64,000 bases of DNA from Calliphora vicina (Eukaryota; Arthropoda; Insecta; Diptera; Calliphoridae), in the NCBI RefSeq assembly GCF_958450345.1, contig NC_088782.1, positions 36,880,501 to 36,944,500 of the forward strand, in the 5' to 3' direction. The notes under the pieces are model-generated. The model made no database searches, was not told where the DNA came from, and saw nothing but the letters and a program-made list of their open reading frames with translations. Each line of letters starts with the position of its first letter. The first letter of the stretch is position 1. Below, in pieces: positions 38,201-53,200 of this stretch. The translations under genes and the position numbers were made by a program.

Positions 38201-41200
38201 GTACGTGACATTAAACGGAATTCATTTTGAGGTACATGTAGAAATATGCGAAAATATTCGAATCGTGAGAGGCGTTATGTTTTCTTTTAATTTCTTACAC
38301 TAAACGAAATATTTTTCCTTTACAATCCATCATATTTAAATAAAAACAATCTTTGGATGATTTTATAATAAATTAAATTTAATATCGTACGTGACATACC
38401 GTACGTGACAGATTTTTCTCTTAAAATAAAACAATATATATTCTGTAAATATATTTATATAAAAACTAAAAAAGTGAATAGAAAATATACATTCGGTTTT
38501 AATAAACAATTTGACAATAGCAAAAAAACCATCAAAACCAAATTCATTTCATACTACAAGCTAATTGGGAGCCTAGTTTTCGCCACAATCTTAGTCTAAA
38601 ACATACCTAAAACATTAAAAAATTAAATATAATCAGTTTAAACTATTATTTTTCTCTTTAAAATATTGTAATATCTAAATATTTTCACATAGTGACATTT
38701 TATTATTTTTTGTGTTTCCAGTCGTGGTAGCGATTCTCGTGGAATTGCCCATATGTTAAAGTTAATGGTATTTTTATGAAAATTGTACATATATAAACCA
38801 CTGAATTGGGTGAAAATATAAGTAAATTTTTGTTTAACATGGACTCCACTTAAATTTTTGAAAAATAAAATACAAATTTTATTAAAACTATAAATGCACA
38901 TTTCATCTTTGAACATTTCTCTACAAATCTGCATCATTTGATTTTTGAACTTGAGCGATACTCGTGAGGCGTCGTTCGGGTTTATTATTTTCAAAATATT
39001 TTCATTCTGTTGAAAAGTTTTCCCCTTCACTGTACATTGCGCCGGCTATGTTGGATAATTTATTCATGTTCAAAAAGACAATGACATTCAACTTGTTGTC
39101 ATTTTGAAAAATGTTTTTATTTTTTTTTTCTTACATTTTTGTAACATATTTATACCCTACACCACCATAGTGGGGAGGGTATTATGCGTTTGTGCAGATG
39201 TTTGTAACGCCCAAAAATATTAGTCTAACACCCACTGGTTGGCTGGCTGGCTGTCCATGTAAACCTTGTGCGCAGAGTACAGGTCGCAATTTTGAAGATA
39301 TTTCGATCAAATTTGGTACATATTACTTTTTCGGCCCAAGGACGAAGCCTATTGAAACTGGCTGAAATCGGTTAATTATTTCACCTAGCCCCCATACAAA
39401 TGTCCCCTCGAAATTGGACTTTATCGGTCATAAAAGTTTAATTTATCTATGTATCTACACAAATTTCGCTCCAAATAAGTTTTATATATACAAAATTCAT
39501 GTCACCAAATTTTGTTACGATCGGTCCATAATTAGTCATAGCTCCCACATAGACCCGCTTCCGAAAATCACTTTAACGTGCATAAATCGCTTAAAAATGT
39601 TGGTATACACACAAAATTCAACATAGTTAACTTTAATATAGACATAAATAACACGACCTAATTTTATGGTGATCGGTCCATAATTGGTCATAGCAACCAA
39701 ATAAGGCCCACTTCCGAAAATTACTCAAAAATATAAATTATTGAAATTTTAACAGAAAAATGTTTTTGCTCTTTTACTTAGTCTAGGGTATTATATGGTC
39801 TTGGGCTTGACCGACCATACTTTCTTACTTGTTTTTCTATACCACTATGTGTCGCTTACGATAAAATTCGTTTACTGTAAAATGTAAACATTGACTTACA
39901 ATAAAATCTTACCCCCTATAATTTTTAAGTTATTAACAATTTTGATATTCTGAGAACGCTAAAACGTCAGTCGGTCCATAAAATTTTAATTTTTGCAATA
40001 AAAAAAATTTAGAAAATGTCGCTTACGATAATTTGGCGCTAAGGGCTCGATATATAAACCACTGAATTGCGTGAAAATATAAGTAAATTTTTGCTTAACA
40101 TGGACTCTACTTAAATTTTTGAAAAATACTATAAGTGTATTTAAAACTATAAGTGCACATTTCATCTTTAAACATTTCTCTACAAATCTGCATCATTTGA
40201 TTTTGAATTGGTCGAAAAATTGTGTTTTTGACACCAAAATTCCTCTGTGCGATGCTTGTGGGGCGTCGTTCTGTTTTATTTATTTTCAAAATATTTTCAT
40301 TCTGTTGAAAAGTTTTCCCCTTCACTGTACATTGCGCCGGCTATGTTGGATAATTTATTCATGTTCAAAAAGACAATGACATTCAACTAGTTGTCATTTT
40401 GAAAAATGTTTTTATTTTTTCTTACATTTTTGTAACATATTTTTTATTGTTATTCTTTCAGTGGAAATTTTGGAATAATGTTGTTCTTAATGGTGAAATT
40501 TAATTGTCAGAACAGTAAGAATTATGAAAGTTCAAAAAAAAAAACTTAAACAAACAAATAATAAAAAAAAGTTACTTAATTGTATTGTATTACAAAGTTG
40601 AAATAAATATGAGAGTGAGAAAGAAATAATTTGAAGTAAAGTGTTTAAAAATAATTAAATGGTTTTGAAAAGAAAATAAAAACTAAACAGCGTAAAACCT
40701 TAAGGTGTAAAAGCAGTTTTGTCATTGTCTTTAGGGTGATTATAACGGTTTTGAATTGAGGTTAAATAACGGTTAATAGACAGAATTTAATTTAAATGGA
40801 CTGTACGGATGCTGGAAGAATATTGGATTGATTGTACAAATATATCTTAATATACTAACATTGATAAAGTTTTTAGCAGACAACTTGAGCAACTGAAGAT
40901 TGATGATGCCCGTAGTGGGGTAAAAAGTGCACTCAGTGTCTAAATTACTTTTTCTCAATGTATTTTTTGAATTATTTTAAATAAATAAATTCGAGCCTAA
41001 GTTAATCTTAAGTTAACAAGTCTTAAATATGTATTTACGTATATTTTTAAATATTTTGTTTCATTTAAAGAAAATCCCTAAACAAAAGTGGGTGAAAATT
41101 GTTTATATCTTATGTGTCATATTTGTTAAAGAGATAACAACTAGTTTTCATACAAATAATTTCTAATCACATTTAGAGTATTTATGTGGTGGAACTTTTC

Positions 41201-44200
41201 TTTTAATAATAAAATGTAAATTTTACAAAAATATGCTTCATGGAGCATGAAATCTTAAACATTTTTTTTTATTTATTTTCCACATTTGTTTATTTTTAAT
41301 ACTTTTATGGTCTGTTGAGAAGAAATATAAATATTTAGTCTAATTTCAACATGTATTCTACCACATTCACACACATCATTATAATTAAATTTTGGTACTA
41401 ATATGAATATAATTAGATCAACGTTAAAATACATGATGGGTTTTAAAGATATTTAATTGTGTGCTGTTTGGCATTTAAATTAATTAACAAGATACTTAAG
41501 CCGGTAAAGAGATTAAATCTGGAAATAAAATGTAATATTTAAGCAGGCAAAAGAAAACTAGAGAGATTAAAAGCAATTATAAGTTTGTTTTCAATAATCG
41601 TGATGTAAAACTCCTAAAACAATTTGATAAGTAATTCAAAATGTTGCATTTTCTTTTCAAATTAGGAAAAATTGGAATCAAGTAGGAAATTAGAGGAGTA
41701 GAATCAATAGGCCAACAAATTAGTAATAAAGGATATTTCATAAAGCGTTCCTATCTTTAAATTTAAAAAAAAAACAAAGTGTGTGTCATATATTATCGAA
41801 ATATTTTATTTGTTTGAAATGGCATCATTTTGTATAGAATATAATATTAAGAAAGTGTCCACCGCGGCTCCGTCGTGTTGCACGCATCCGAAATGTCCAA
41901 TTTTTCATGACTCTGATGCATAAATCAGGTAGAATTTGGCCGATGTCAAAGGTTATGTTGGATTTGGATTTGTGGCATATTCATATAAACCTGCGACTTA
42001 AGAAAACTCCACACGAAAAAGTCGAATGGGGTCAAATCGCATGATCTCGGTGTTCAGTTTACATCAACTCCACGTGGACCTATAGCTCTCGTCGTTGGCG
42101 TTTATGGCCTGTCCAGCATCATTTTCAATGAAACATGGATCAAAGACGCAGTCAGTCCAAAATTCACACCAAACTGTCTGTTTTTCAGGAAGCATAGGAC
42201 GAGTTTAGATCCCATAAGGACTGGTATTGTTCCAAATTTGACAATTTTTTTTGTTGAAAAACGAACAGAACATCCATTTTTATAATACTATTTTATCATT
42301 TTCACGCTGTTTCCCTTCATGGTGATTTGGAAAAACATACTGTATAAATGACGACCAATTCGACAGATTTAGCTTCAACAATATGGCCGCTATCAACTGT
42401 CAAAATTCGGAAGTCTATTGGAAGACCTTTTGGTATCATATCGATGATGTGCCAATTAGAAACTTTTTGTGTTCTTTAACCACTTTTAAAGGGAGAAAAA
42501 AATCATTTGTTTTTGTTATCTTTCCTAATTTGGTTGAGATGGAAAATATGAGCATTAAGCGGTATTGATATCTGGTATATTTCTCTATACAATATCGTGT
42601 TATATGCAATCAGTTGAATGAGTGAATATATTGAACACCTTGAGGAGGGAACTGGTACTTTCCACAAGGAGGTATAAGATTGATAATTTTAACTACAGAT
42701 CATCCAGGATAAGAAGCAGACTAACTGGGAATCTCCTTCAGTCAGGAGATGTTGGTCGATATTCAAGGCAGTGCGGGTAACATATACAGTAACATACTTC
42801 TCTCTCAAATCCCGACTACGAAACCCCTTCAACCGGAAGAAAACGCTGGCGATCAATTGAAGAATAAACGGATAGAAGGAAAAATCAGAAATACATTCTC
42901 AAATCCAGGTGTTATTTATTCTATAGCCAAGAATGCTGCCAATGGAAATCCCCCATGAACGATATGAGGAAAATCGCGTCAAATATGAAGTTGCAGTAGA
43001 TGAGTACAAAAAGTTTATGGAGTCCTTACCCAGCGATTCAAATACAGCAGCATAAAGAAAATGCGAGGTCCAACGTTAAACGATCTCAGACAGTGGATCG
43101 CTCAAAAGGAGAATATTTACAGATAAGAATAACAACAACCACGATAACATATGCCAGTCTACTTTTTAATGCAGTGATAAAGGAACATCTCATAATATAT
43201 CTGCCAAAGAATAAAGAAGTTTCCATAAATCCTGTAACAGAATGGGCTGCCATCAAATTTAAATTAGATGTACAGTAGCTGCACGATGATCAAATGCTTG
43301 GACAAGATTTCAAAGGACTTTCTTAGCAAATATTTCGCAAAGATCAGCCATACATGGGAAGGATTAAGCCTTAAACTGATCCCTGCTGAGGAAACTCTGA
43401 TAAAATGATTAGCAAGGCGCGGAAAATGTTAAAGTGATTGAAGCTTCAGAACCCCATCATTCATATACAGTGAGCCTCAAAAGTGAGTATACACCAAAAA
43501 TTATTTGATTTTTTTTAGATAATAAAAATCTTAAAATTTATCTATAGATTAAAATTTAAAATTTCGGTTTGTTGGAGAATGGGCTGAAAAATAGATTCGG
43601 TTGTGAAAAAAAAAGATTTAAGTCGGACTATAATGATTTTCGTGGCCTTAAAAAAAATCTAATAATTTTTGGTGTATACTCATTTTTGAGGCTCACTGTA
43701 TATGACTTGTCGATCATCCGACAAATACAGATGCCTAATTCTTGTCATCACTAAATCTGGTTCAGTTGAGCTCGACAAAGCTGGTTTTTGATTATTCTGG
43801 GTAAGAGGTGCAAAGATAAAGCTTTTTCGACCCACAGGCTCGGCCAGCGGTAAAACAGAGGATGCTGAAGGTTCCAACTCTCTGCTTACAGACATGAAGC
43901 TCTCCGATCCCCAAATTACCTCGACAATGGCCAGTTTAACTATATAGCTGATGAATTGGGATGCTTGCCAATAAGACGATTGACATCATAGCAAGCAAAT
44001 AAAGTCTACAGTTCAATGGCTATTGTAGAAGTTTTCGTAATGAGATAGTGGTTTTCTTTCTATTCTCTCGCGCTTAGTAAAGCTATCGAGGATAAATCTT
44101 AAATAGATCTATTCATACAACAGATAATCTGGTTGGTCCGATTTGGAAATAATGCATGTCAATGAAGGTAACTGCTGCTTACTCTTTCGGTATCACAATG

Positions 44201-47200
44201 GATTCAGTTTTGGCTATAACAAATTGAGCTTGATTGACTGACAATCTTTGACTAATTGAGAGTCTGATCGTTCCGAAATGAAGATCCAAATGTCGTAGGA
44301 ACTCCGCCCTTGGGGTATAGATATGCATCTTGGTGACGCTCCACACCTTGATGGAATGCTTCAAGGGGAAGTATGGAGCAAAAGCGGGGACCTCATTCCG
44401 GACCTCATTCCTGTTAAGAATTTTATTTCAGAGACTTAATTAATTCTTCAAACTAATAAAAAGGTAATTCTTTACTGTAATATAGTTAAACAATATTTTA
44501 TTCACGATGATGCATGTAACAGGAAATTGACCATGGAGAACTCAACAACGATTGACCTGTAGCTTACAAGGGCTATCAACTGTGGATATTAAATGTTTAG
44601 CAAGACTTTCAATATATTCTTTGGAGCGTACAATGCAAGTACAATCATCAAATGCAAGTTTTTTTTTCATATTTTATCTCCGTATCTCAAAATATAAGTA
44701 GTAACTATCATAGCTTAGTTCAAATAATGAAACCAGAAATTGGAGGAAAATTAACCGACATTTCAAACAGCATCCATTGTACTTTAAAAGTAATGAATAA
44801 AACAATAACATACATACCTCTACAAGGAAAATAAATTATAATGACCCTAAATACTTACAAAACATAGAGATACATTCATAAGTCTTTAAAACCAAATCTA
44901 AGTACTCCAACTCCCCACAAAATCAAACAATAAAAAAATAGAAAGTTTCTTGTGTAATTATAAATTTACGAGTGCGAGGTTTATTTAAGAAAAAAATGGA
45001 TAAATAAAACGTATCACATCTGCGTGCATTTCTATTGTAACACAAATTCAATAAGATAAATAATGCGGCATCCACAAGATACAGCAACAGCAACAAAAAC
45101 CAAACAACTAAATCAAAACAAATAAAAACCTCATTTCCTATTTGTCCAAAAAACAACAATTTCAAACAAACAACTTTAGCTTCAACAGACAGATACTAGA
45201 TATTAAGAAGCATGCGTGTGTTGCATGTGTTCCAAAACTCGTAATAAGAAAGAAAAAAACTTAAATTTTCCACGCACTGACATATAACAAAAAGCGCATG
45301 CGCAGTGTAACAAAGAAAAAGTGTGTGTATCTTTTTTTGTGGAAATCTGCAGTGGAAAACTGATTGTGTATTTTGTATTTTTGTGATCTCTCACGTTGTT
45401 CAACAACATGGTAAATTGCAGCCATTAGTAAAGTCGTAATTATGATTTCAGCGTTAATTTTTTTATGGCTCTTAATTCAAATGTTAGATATATTTATATG
45501 ACAAGATTGAATGTGTAATGCATCAACTATTTTTAGCGTATGTATACCAAATACTAATGCTTTGGACTCGTTTCTATTAAAGAAATTCCCACTTTGAGTC
45601 AATAATTTTGGCATTATGACTCATAGGTTTTGTACTGTGTTATAGTGAAATACCTTTATGGTATCATTCCTTTTACTTTTAATAATGTACTTTACATAAG
45701 TGATTTTCAATTACTGTTTTGTATACTTTATTTAAGGCGATTGTTACATTTTATGTTTTTAATTATACGTAGAAATTACATAAAGTCTTTATTATGCACA
45801 ATTAAATTGGTTGAAATAATAACGTATGGTCCGAAAAAGCATGGATAAAGCGTGATAAGCATAAAAAACTAATAATTGCACATTGGGACCGATTGTGAAA
45901 TGAATTTTTATATATGAAGAACTTCTTAGGTTAGGTTGCGTGGGTTTCCCGCTAATTAGCGAGTTCACTCGGAGGCCCTGTGGTCCATTGTGGTACCCTT
46001 AGAAGTACTAAACCCCTTATGCTGAGATTTCATATATGAAGGGAGAATAGTTTCCCTCACTAATTTCCTCGACTGTGTGTTTCCTGTGATCATATTTACT
46101 AAAAAGAGCGCTACCATGATGTAGTAGTCTTCGCTGTTGTAAGGCTGGGCAGTCACATAGAAGGTGTTGTACCGATTCCTCCTCCTCTTCATCCAAACAT
46201 ATGCCCTGATGCCCTCATGTCGTGGAACCCATATCAACTGGACTTGGTGTCGTGATAGTTGTGCCAGTGATTGGATACAATTGAGAAGACATTTCGACCT
46301 AATAACATTGGAGTTAAGAGCCTTGATTGATGCAAGGCTGTCCAAGTAGATATGTATAGTCGAATTTTCAAGATTCAATTCCCGGATACTTCTCACAGCT
46401 GTATCGATGGCATAGGTCTCTGCCTGGAAAACCGTGCAGGTATCTGTTAATCGAAGAGACAACAAAAGGTCCAGTTCATCGGAGAAAATTCCCGAGCCTG
46501 TGCCCCTTTCTGTCTATGACCCTTCCGTATCGACTGAGATCACATCGTCCCTTAAGACAGAATTCGCGGCCCAATCATCCCTTGGCGGTATGATAATCCT
46601 AAAAGTGCTATCAAAATTCGGTGTAGGTACTATGTATTCCGTTTCTTGCCCCATGATTGGCCTGCCTATCTTTTGTAGGATGGTGCCGTGACCAATACGA
46701 TCATGTATGACCACAGCTCTCCACCAAACAAGAACCCCGGTGTACATCCAGTGCACAATATATGGTTTAAGACCCCATCTCTTCCCAAAGGGTTTTCTTA
46801 CATATGTAGAAGGCACATAATGCCTTCTTCATTCGACACTCAGCATTACGTTTCCACGAGAGCTTAAAGTCTAAAATTACGCCAATATATTTGGCTTCGC
46901 TTGAAGTCTTCAGAAAAGTACCTTCCAGTCGTGGAGGTCTGAATTCTGGAATTTTTCCAGGTCACTGGCCAATGATAGCAGAACGCTGAGAGCTGATTCC
47001 ATGAGTTCACTTATTGTGGGAAGAAACTTCCCTTTAATAAGAAGCACAACGTCGTCAGCATGTGCGACTACTTTGGTGCCCATTCTACTGAGAGTGAAAA
47101 GGATTTTATTTACGACAAGATTCTACAGAAGTGGAGAGAACTTAAGTATTGATTTAACCTATTTGAATCTGAAATATCATTATAAGAAGCTGTAGGCTTT

Positions 47201-50200
47201 AATAACATAGTCTGTAAATATGTGAAATTTTATCACAATCTGTGAAATAGTACATTACAGATGACAGTCCCAACGACAATTGGATCTTCACTTCGGAACG
47301 ATCCAAGTCATATTCAGTAAAATATTGTCAGTAAGCTGTATCAATCGAGCTCACTTTGGTTCATCCAAAACTGAACTCATAGTGATACCGAAAGAGTAAT
47401 CAAGGGACCTGCTGATCGACAGGCATTGTTTCCAAAACGAACCAACCAGATTCTATGTTGCGTGAGTATATGTATTTAAGACTTATCCTCGATAGCTATT
47501 CCAGGCGCCAGATAATATGAAGGACACCTATTCCTCATTATGAAAACTACAATCACCATTGAACTGTAGACCCAGTCTCATAGTATGCGTTACTATGAGG
47601 TAATCTCCTGTAATTGTTGGTACCATTAGTTGCTTACGATGAATTCCAATAAGTAAATTTGTCCTACCAGCTCATATATGGTCCGAAACGAACTCGCAAT
47701 CTCTGCTAGCCCAAACTGTTTCTGTTGGAAAACCATTTTGCAGTTTGTAAGATAAATTATCGCCTTATTATTATATTATCTGCTATATAATTACACTGGC
47801 AGAGAACCAAATTAAGCACCACTGTAGAAGGTAATTAGAGGATCGGAGAGCTTCATGTCCGTAAGCAGAAAGATGGAACCTTCAGCCAAAAACCAGCCTT
47901 ATCGAGCCCAACTAAACCAGATTTAGTGATGGCGAGTACTAGGCATATGTAGTTGTCGTTTTTTTACATTTTCTACGCCTTGCTAACCATTTTAGGTAAA
48001 CACATCCTGCAGTTCCTGCACGTGGTCCAATCGGAATTTCCTCAGCAGGGATCACTTTAAGGCTTAATCCTTCTCATGCATCGCTGATCTTTGCGATACA
48101 TTTGCTAAGAAACTCCATTGAAATCTTGCCCAGGCATTTATTCCTAGTCAAAACGAAATGTTGAACTATTCTTATTGGGGAGCAGATGTTCTAAAACAAG
48201 CTCAGTTAATTTAAATTCGATGGTAGCCCATTCTGTTACAAAATTAATGGAAACTTCTTGTATTCATTGCCAGAGCCAATATTAGATGTTCCTTCAACAC
48301 CTCATTAAACAGTAGTCTGACATATGTTATCGTGGTTGTTGTTGTTCTTATCTGTAAATATTATCGTTTTGATCGATCCTCTGCTGAGATCGTCTGACGT
48401 TGGACTTCGGATTTTCTTCGGCTGCTGTCTTGGAAGCGCTGAGTAAGGACTCCATAAACTTTTTGAACCCATCTAATACAGCTTCATATTTTATGCGATC
48501 TTTCTCACCGCGTTCATGAGAAATTTCCATTGGCAGCATTCTTGGTTATCTTGTTCAGAATAAATAACACCTTGGTGTATCTGGATTTCTGAATATATTT
48601 CTGATTATTCCTTCTATCAGTTTCTTCTTCAATTTATCGCCAACCTGTGGTATGGCGACCGTTTGAAGGGTTTTCTAGTCGGAATTTGAGATTGGAATAG
48701 GGTACTGTTACCCGCACTGCCGGAAATTGCACATCAGTTACATAAGTATTAATCGAAGTATAATTATATCAGTTTATAACAGTTGGCTTTGCTTCTAATT
48801 TTGTCAAAATATTAAAAAAATCACCTTATAGCTTTTTATAAGGTGCTAACTCTTAATCCAAAATTTCAAATTTGTGCTAAAAAAAAATATGACAAACGAA
48901 AAAAACGCTCGATTGTTTCAATAATTTTTTTTTTTATTTTTCAACTTTAAGATACTATGACTAATTTAAGCAAATAGAAAACAGAACACAGTCGAATCAA
49001 TTCAAATTTATATGGTAAAACACAGGTGCTTAAATTTGTATATGAATTTATACAAAACAAGTAAGAAAGCTATATTCGGCTGAGCCGAATCTTATATTCC
49101 CTTCACCATATTATACTTCAAAATACAAATTTTAATTTTTTTTAGGTAAACAAAAAACCAAAAAATTGTTTTTTTAATTTTTTGTAAAAAAAAAAATTTC
49201 GAATTTTTATTTTAAATTTAAAATTTTTTTTTCTTTCATTTTTTTTTGTTAAAAAAAAATTTTGGTTCAAATTTCTTTTTCCGATTTTGACCCATTGTAG
49301 GTCCTACTTACTATGGTCTTATTTATATACGTCGTTGCAAATTATTACTATATTAATGACTTAGTAATCCAGATATAGGTCAAAAATCGAGGTTGTCCTG
49401 GTTTTTTCCTCATATCTCAGCCATTTGTGGACCGATTTTTCTGATTTTAAATAGGAAACTTCTCGAAAGCATGTCTGACAGAATTATTGAAGATTTGGAT
49501 CCCGAAGATATCTGGGGTCTTCAGAAAATTGATTTCAACAGACAGAAGGTGAAGGGTATAAAAACGTACTTTTAATAACGTTTTTTTTATAACTCCTGGC
49601 TAATCGAGTCTCAATCCAAATTTTTTGCACGAATGTAGTAGAAGGTTTAGGTGTCCTCATGCCATGTTCTTTTTTAATTTTTAACACCGCGATCTTTGAT
49701 ATTTTTTACATTGAAATATACACTCCGAAAATTTAATTTTAACCTTTTGGACTGGAATGTTTTTACTACGAAAAAGTCATTGATTTGAAGAACCCTTTGG
49801 AACCGATTTTAATTAAATTTAATTTACCGATAGTAAATTTAATTAAAATCGAAGATGTCAAATCCGAAAATACCTGTTTTTTGTCTGTTTTGATATGGAT
49901 TCTCCCCATGGTGTTATTTCTCTAAACTGTTTGTAGTTTGTAGTTTCGAGTTTATAGCCATGAAACGATTTAGAGCGTTTTCTGAAACATGCATGAGCAA
50001 GGCCCCTGGCAATGTTGAGTACGGACAACTGTTCTGTTCTCTTTTACATGCTTATATGTAGTCTTCGTAAATCTGCTCGGTAAATTAAGATAGAATAAAA
50101 AAAAATATTAGAATTTATCAAACATTTGTTGAAACTATCAAAATTTTATGTTATTGTTATCAAATAACTCTCTTATGATCTCATGCTGTAATGTAAAATC

Positions 50201-53200
50201 ATTTGAACAACAAATCATTGTGAGAATTTAAATTTAAATATTATTTGCAAATTTTTATAGTTTTTATTTTTAAATAAAGTTTAACGTCTTACAACTATTA
50301 TGTTTATGTCATGTAAATTACAAATAAAACTTCATATGATGTAATTTACTGACTCAATGACTGAGTTTTTCTATTTACATCCATCCATCCAACCCAGTAG
50401 CAGCGGCGCATGCGTGTCTCACATATTAATTACTCGTGCAAGTACTTCTTTTGTGAATGTATTTTCATAAAATTTACATACAAGTCTAAACTGGAGTACA
50501 AATATATTGTAGATTATGGTAAATATGTTAATATATAAATAAAAAGATACATAGTAGGGTAGATGCTATTTAAATTCTTTAAAACTGATCGAAGCGATCA
50601 TAGAGAGAAGAAAAATTTGAAATTTTCAGGCCAAAATCTGACTATAGCAACATTCTATGAATCCCAATTCTGGATGAATGGGTATGTCTTGTTAAATTTG
50701 AGACGATAACAATTTACATGAGATCCATGAGCATGTGGTTTCAAGAGGACGGCTCTACGTGCCACACAGCTCATGCAACATTGGGCATTCTGCACTAGTG
50801 ATTTGACGGCTTGGTCATCTTACTTTGGGCGTGGTTTCAAGTCAACTATTTGGGGGGAGGGGGGTGAATTAAAAATTGTTCTACATATTTCTTTTTTTTT
50901 ACTTTTTTATATGAAAACTTGTCGGTTTTCTGGAGAGAATTCCTATTTCACCCCCTCTTGATCCGCGCCTGTCTTACGTGGAGGTGATGTGAAGTGACCT
51001 TCGAGATCGTGCGATTAGATCCCATTCACATATATATCTGCATTCTCGTTTACCACCCTAATGTTTTTACATGCAATTACAGTGTGAGTACCCCTGATTA
51101 TGTTGGTATGACGGTAGGAATGAAGTAATCAAAACCAGGTCAAAATCCATGTACGTTGTATGTAGAGCAATCCATTGTGAATGTGAGTAAATAATGCAAG
51201 AAAAAAAATTGAAGTTAATAGGAAAATTGCTTGTAAAAGAGACGAGACGATGAATTAACCTGACTGAAAAACCACAAAAGTTTGACACTTATGCTGAATG
51301 CTATTTGTATTTACATGAAATCAAGCAGCTAAGTATGTTGTTGCATGAGTATGCAGTAAGCCAGCAATTAAGCAACAACAAACAGCATGTGTAATTTAAG
51401 AACATACCTTTTTTTTATTTCTTAATAATGGAACTGAAACTAAAGGGAAGGTATTCTAATTCAACGACATACATTTCAAACAAAAATTTTCAAAATTAAA
51501 GTTAGCATAACCCGTAAATTTTGCCATGAAAACAATAGAAATTTAGCTGCAAAAGCTTGGAAAAAAACTGAAGTTATCATTCAATACCCAAGTCATCATA
51601 ACACTGAGAAATATTCATATAATACCCCAAAATTTATAGATATTGTTACGTTTTAACCTTTTCAAAACGTTGGTATATTTCCTTTAAATAAATCGAATAC
51701 TTTTGATTGCAAATAAAAGCCGTTTAGTAGTTTGAAAAATGTAACAACTCTTTATTTATTTAAAATGTACAACAACAGAGTTAAATAGTCACTCAGTGTT
51801 TTTAATACACGTTTATAAATTCGCAGACATACAGACACACTTTATAATGTACACGAATTCACTTGAAAATTACAGCTCACTTTAAGGCACTCAGTTGATG
51901 TTTATTCGAAGAGCGTCTCTGATAAACTCACTAACGACTGCAATCTCTGTCACTATTTATAACACTGCCATCTGCACTCTAGATTGTTCTAGAGTTGTTA
52001 AACTATGTTATTTAACTGTCAAAGCTAGAAAACATTCAGCATTGCCATACTTACAATCAATGATCAACTCAAAGCTTTTATTTAATGTTAATAATGCCCA
52101 CAGATATGTTACAGTTTGATAGGCACTGCTTTAAAATAGCATTATGCAACTTTAAATCAGCCGTTAAAATCGTTCTATTTGAATTCAAGTACAATTTCGT
52201 AACAATATTAATGATCCTTGTGAAATTCTAAATCGATTTGGTTAAGTCCCTTTGAGTGTTAGTGTAAAACACTCTCATGTCCTAAATTCGCAACTGAAAT
52301 TGTTGAGATAGACCAAAAAATATTTATTATTGTGCTAAGCAGTTTGATATTGAAAATCAATGAAATCGATTTAGTTTTGAAAAAATTATGAACCAAACCA
52401 ATGAACAACCTCACACAAATTTTAAGTATTTTTCCAATACTTTGATACCTTAGCTTGGTTTGCTATTTATGTTGTTTGTTTTTATAAATCTTGGTTGTTT
52501 CCTTTTAATTTATTTATAAAATTAAGAATTATTATTTTACTGGGATTCCTTCCCCTAATTTATTTACCTCTTAGTCGACATACATTACTAAATAATGGTA
52601 GTAGTAAAACATTTTGTAATAAGTAGTTACTTTTAAACAATTTTTATTTTCGAGACAGGTAGTTAAAACGCCAAAAAAACTAAACAACAATAAAAAAAAA
52701 CAAATTCATGTTTGTCTAGTTGCTGCTGCTGCATTAAAGTAATTCATCAAGATTTCCTCTGTAACAAGTTTGATTTCACACATTATTTAACAGTTTTTTT
52801 CTTCTTGTTATTTATTTTTACGTTATTTTTCAGTTTGTTGTAAAATCTACTTTTATTTTTTAATTTTTAGTTTTCAATGATTCAACAGTTTTAACTTGTC
52901 ATATGGGATAATGAAATCAACAAATATATAAAAACAAACTTGATACAATATTGTCATTTTTTTATTCGTACATGAGATGACGTAAAAATGTCATTATATT
53001 ATCCGGTCAATGAGGTAGAGGAAATTTATTAAACTTCCTTGGTAAAATGGAATGATTCCAAAAATAGGAGATTTTCGAATTTTTACCTATTGTAACTTCA
53101 TTTGGTCCCAACGTTGATGGAAAAAAACTATAAATTTCTATATTTGCCATATTTTCAAAATAAGTTCTTTGATTATTCCTATATTTCCAGAGGTAAAATT

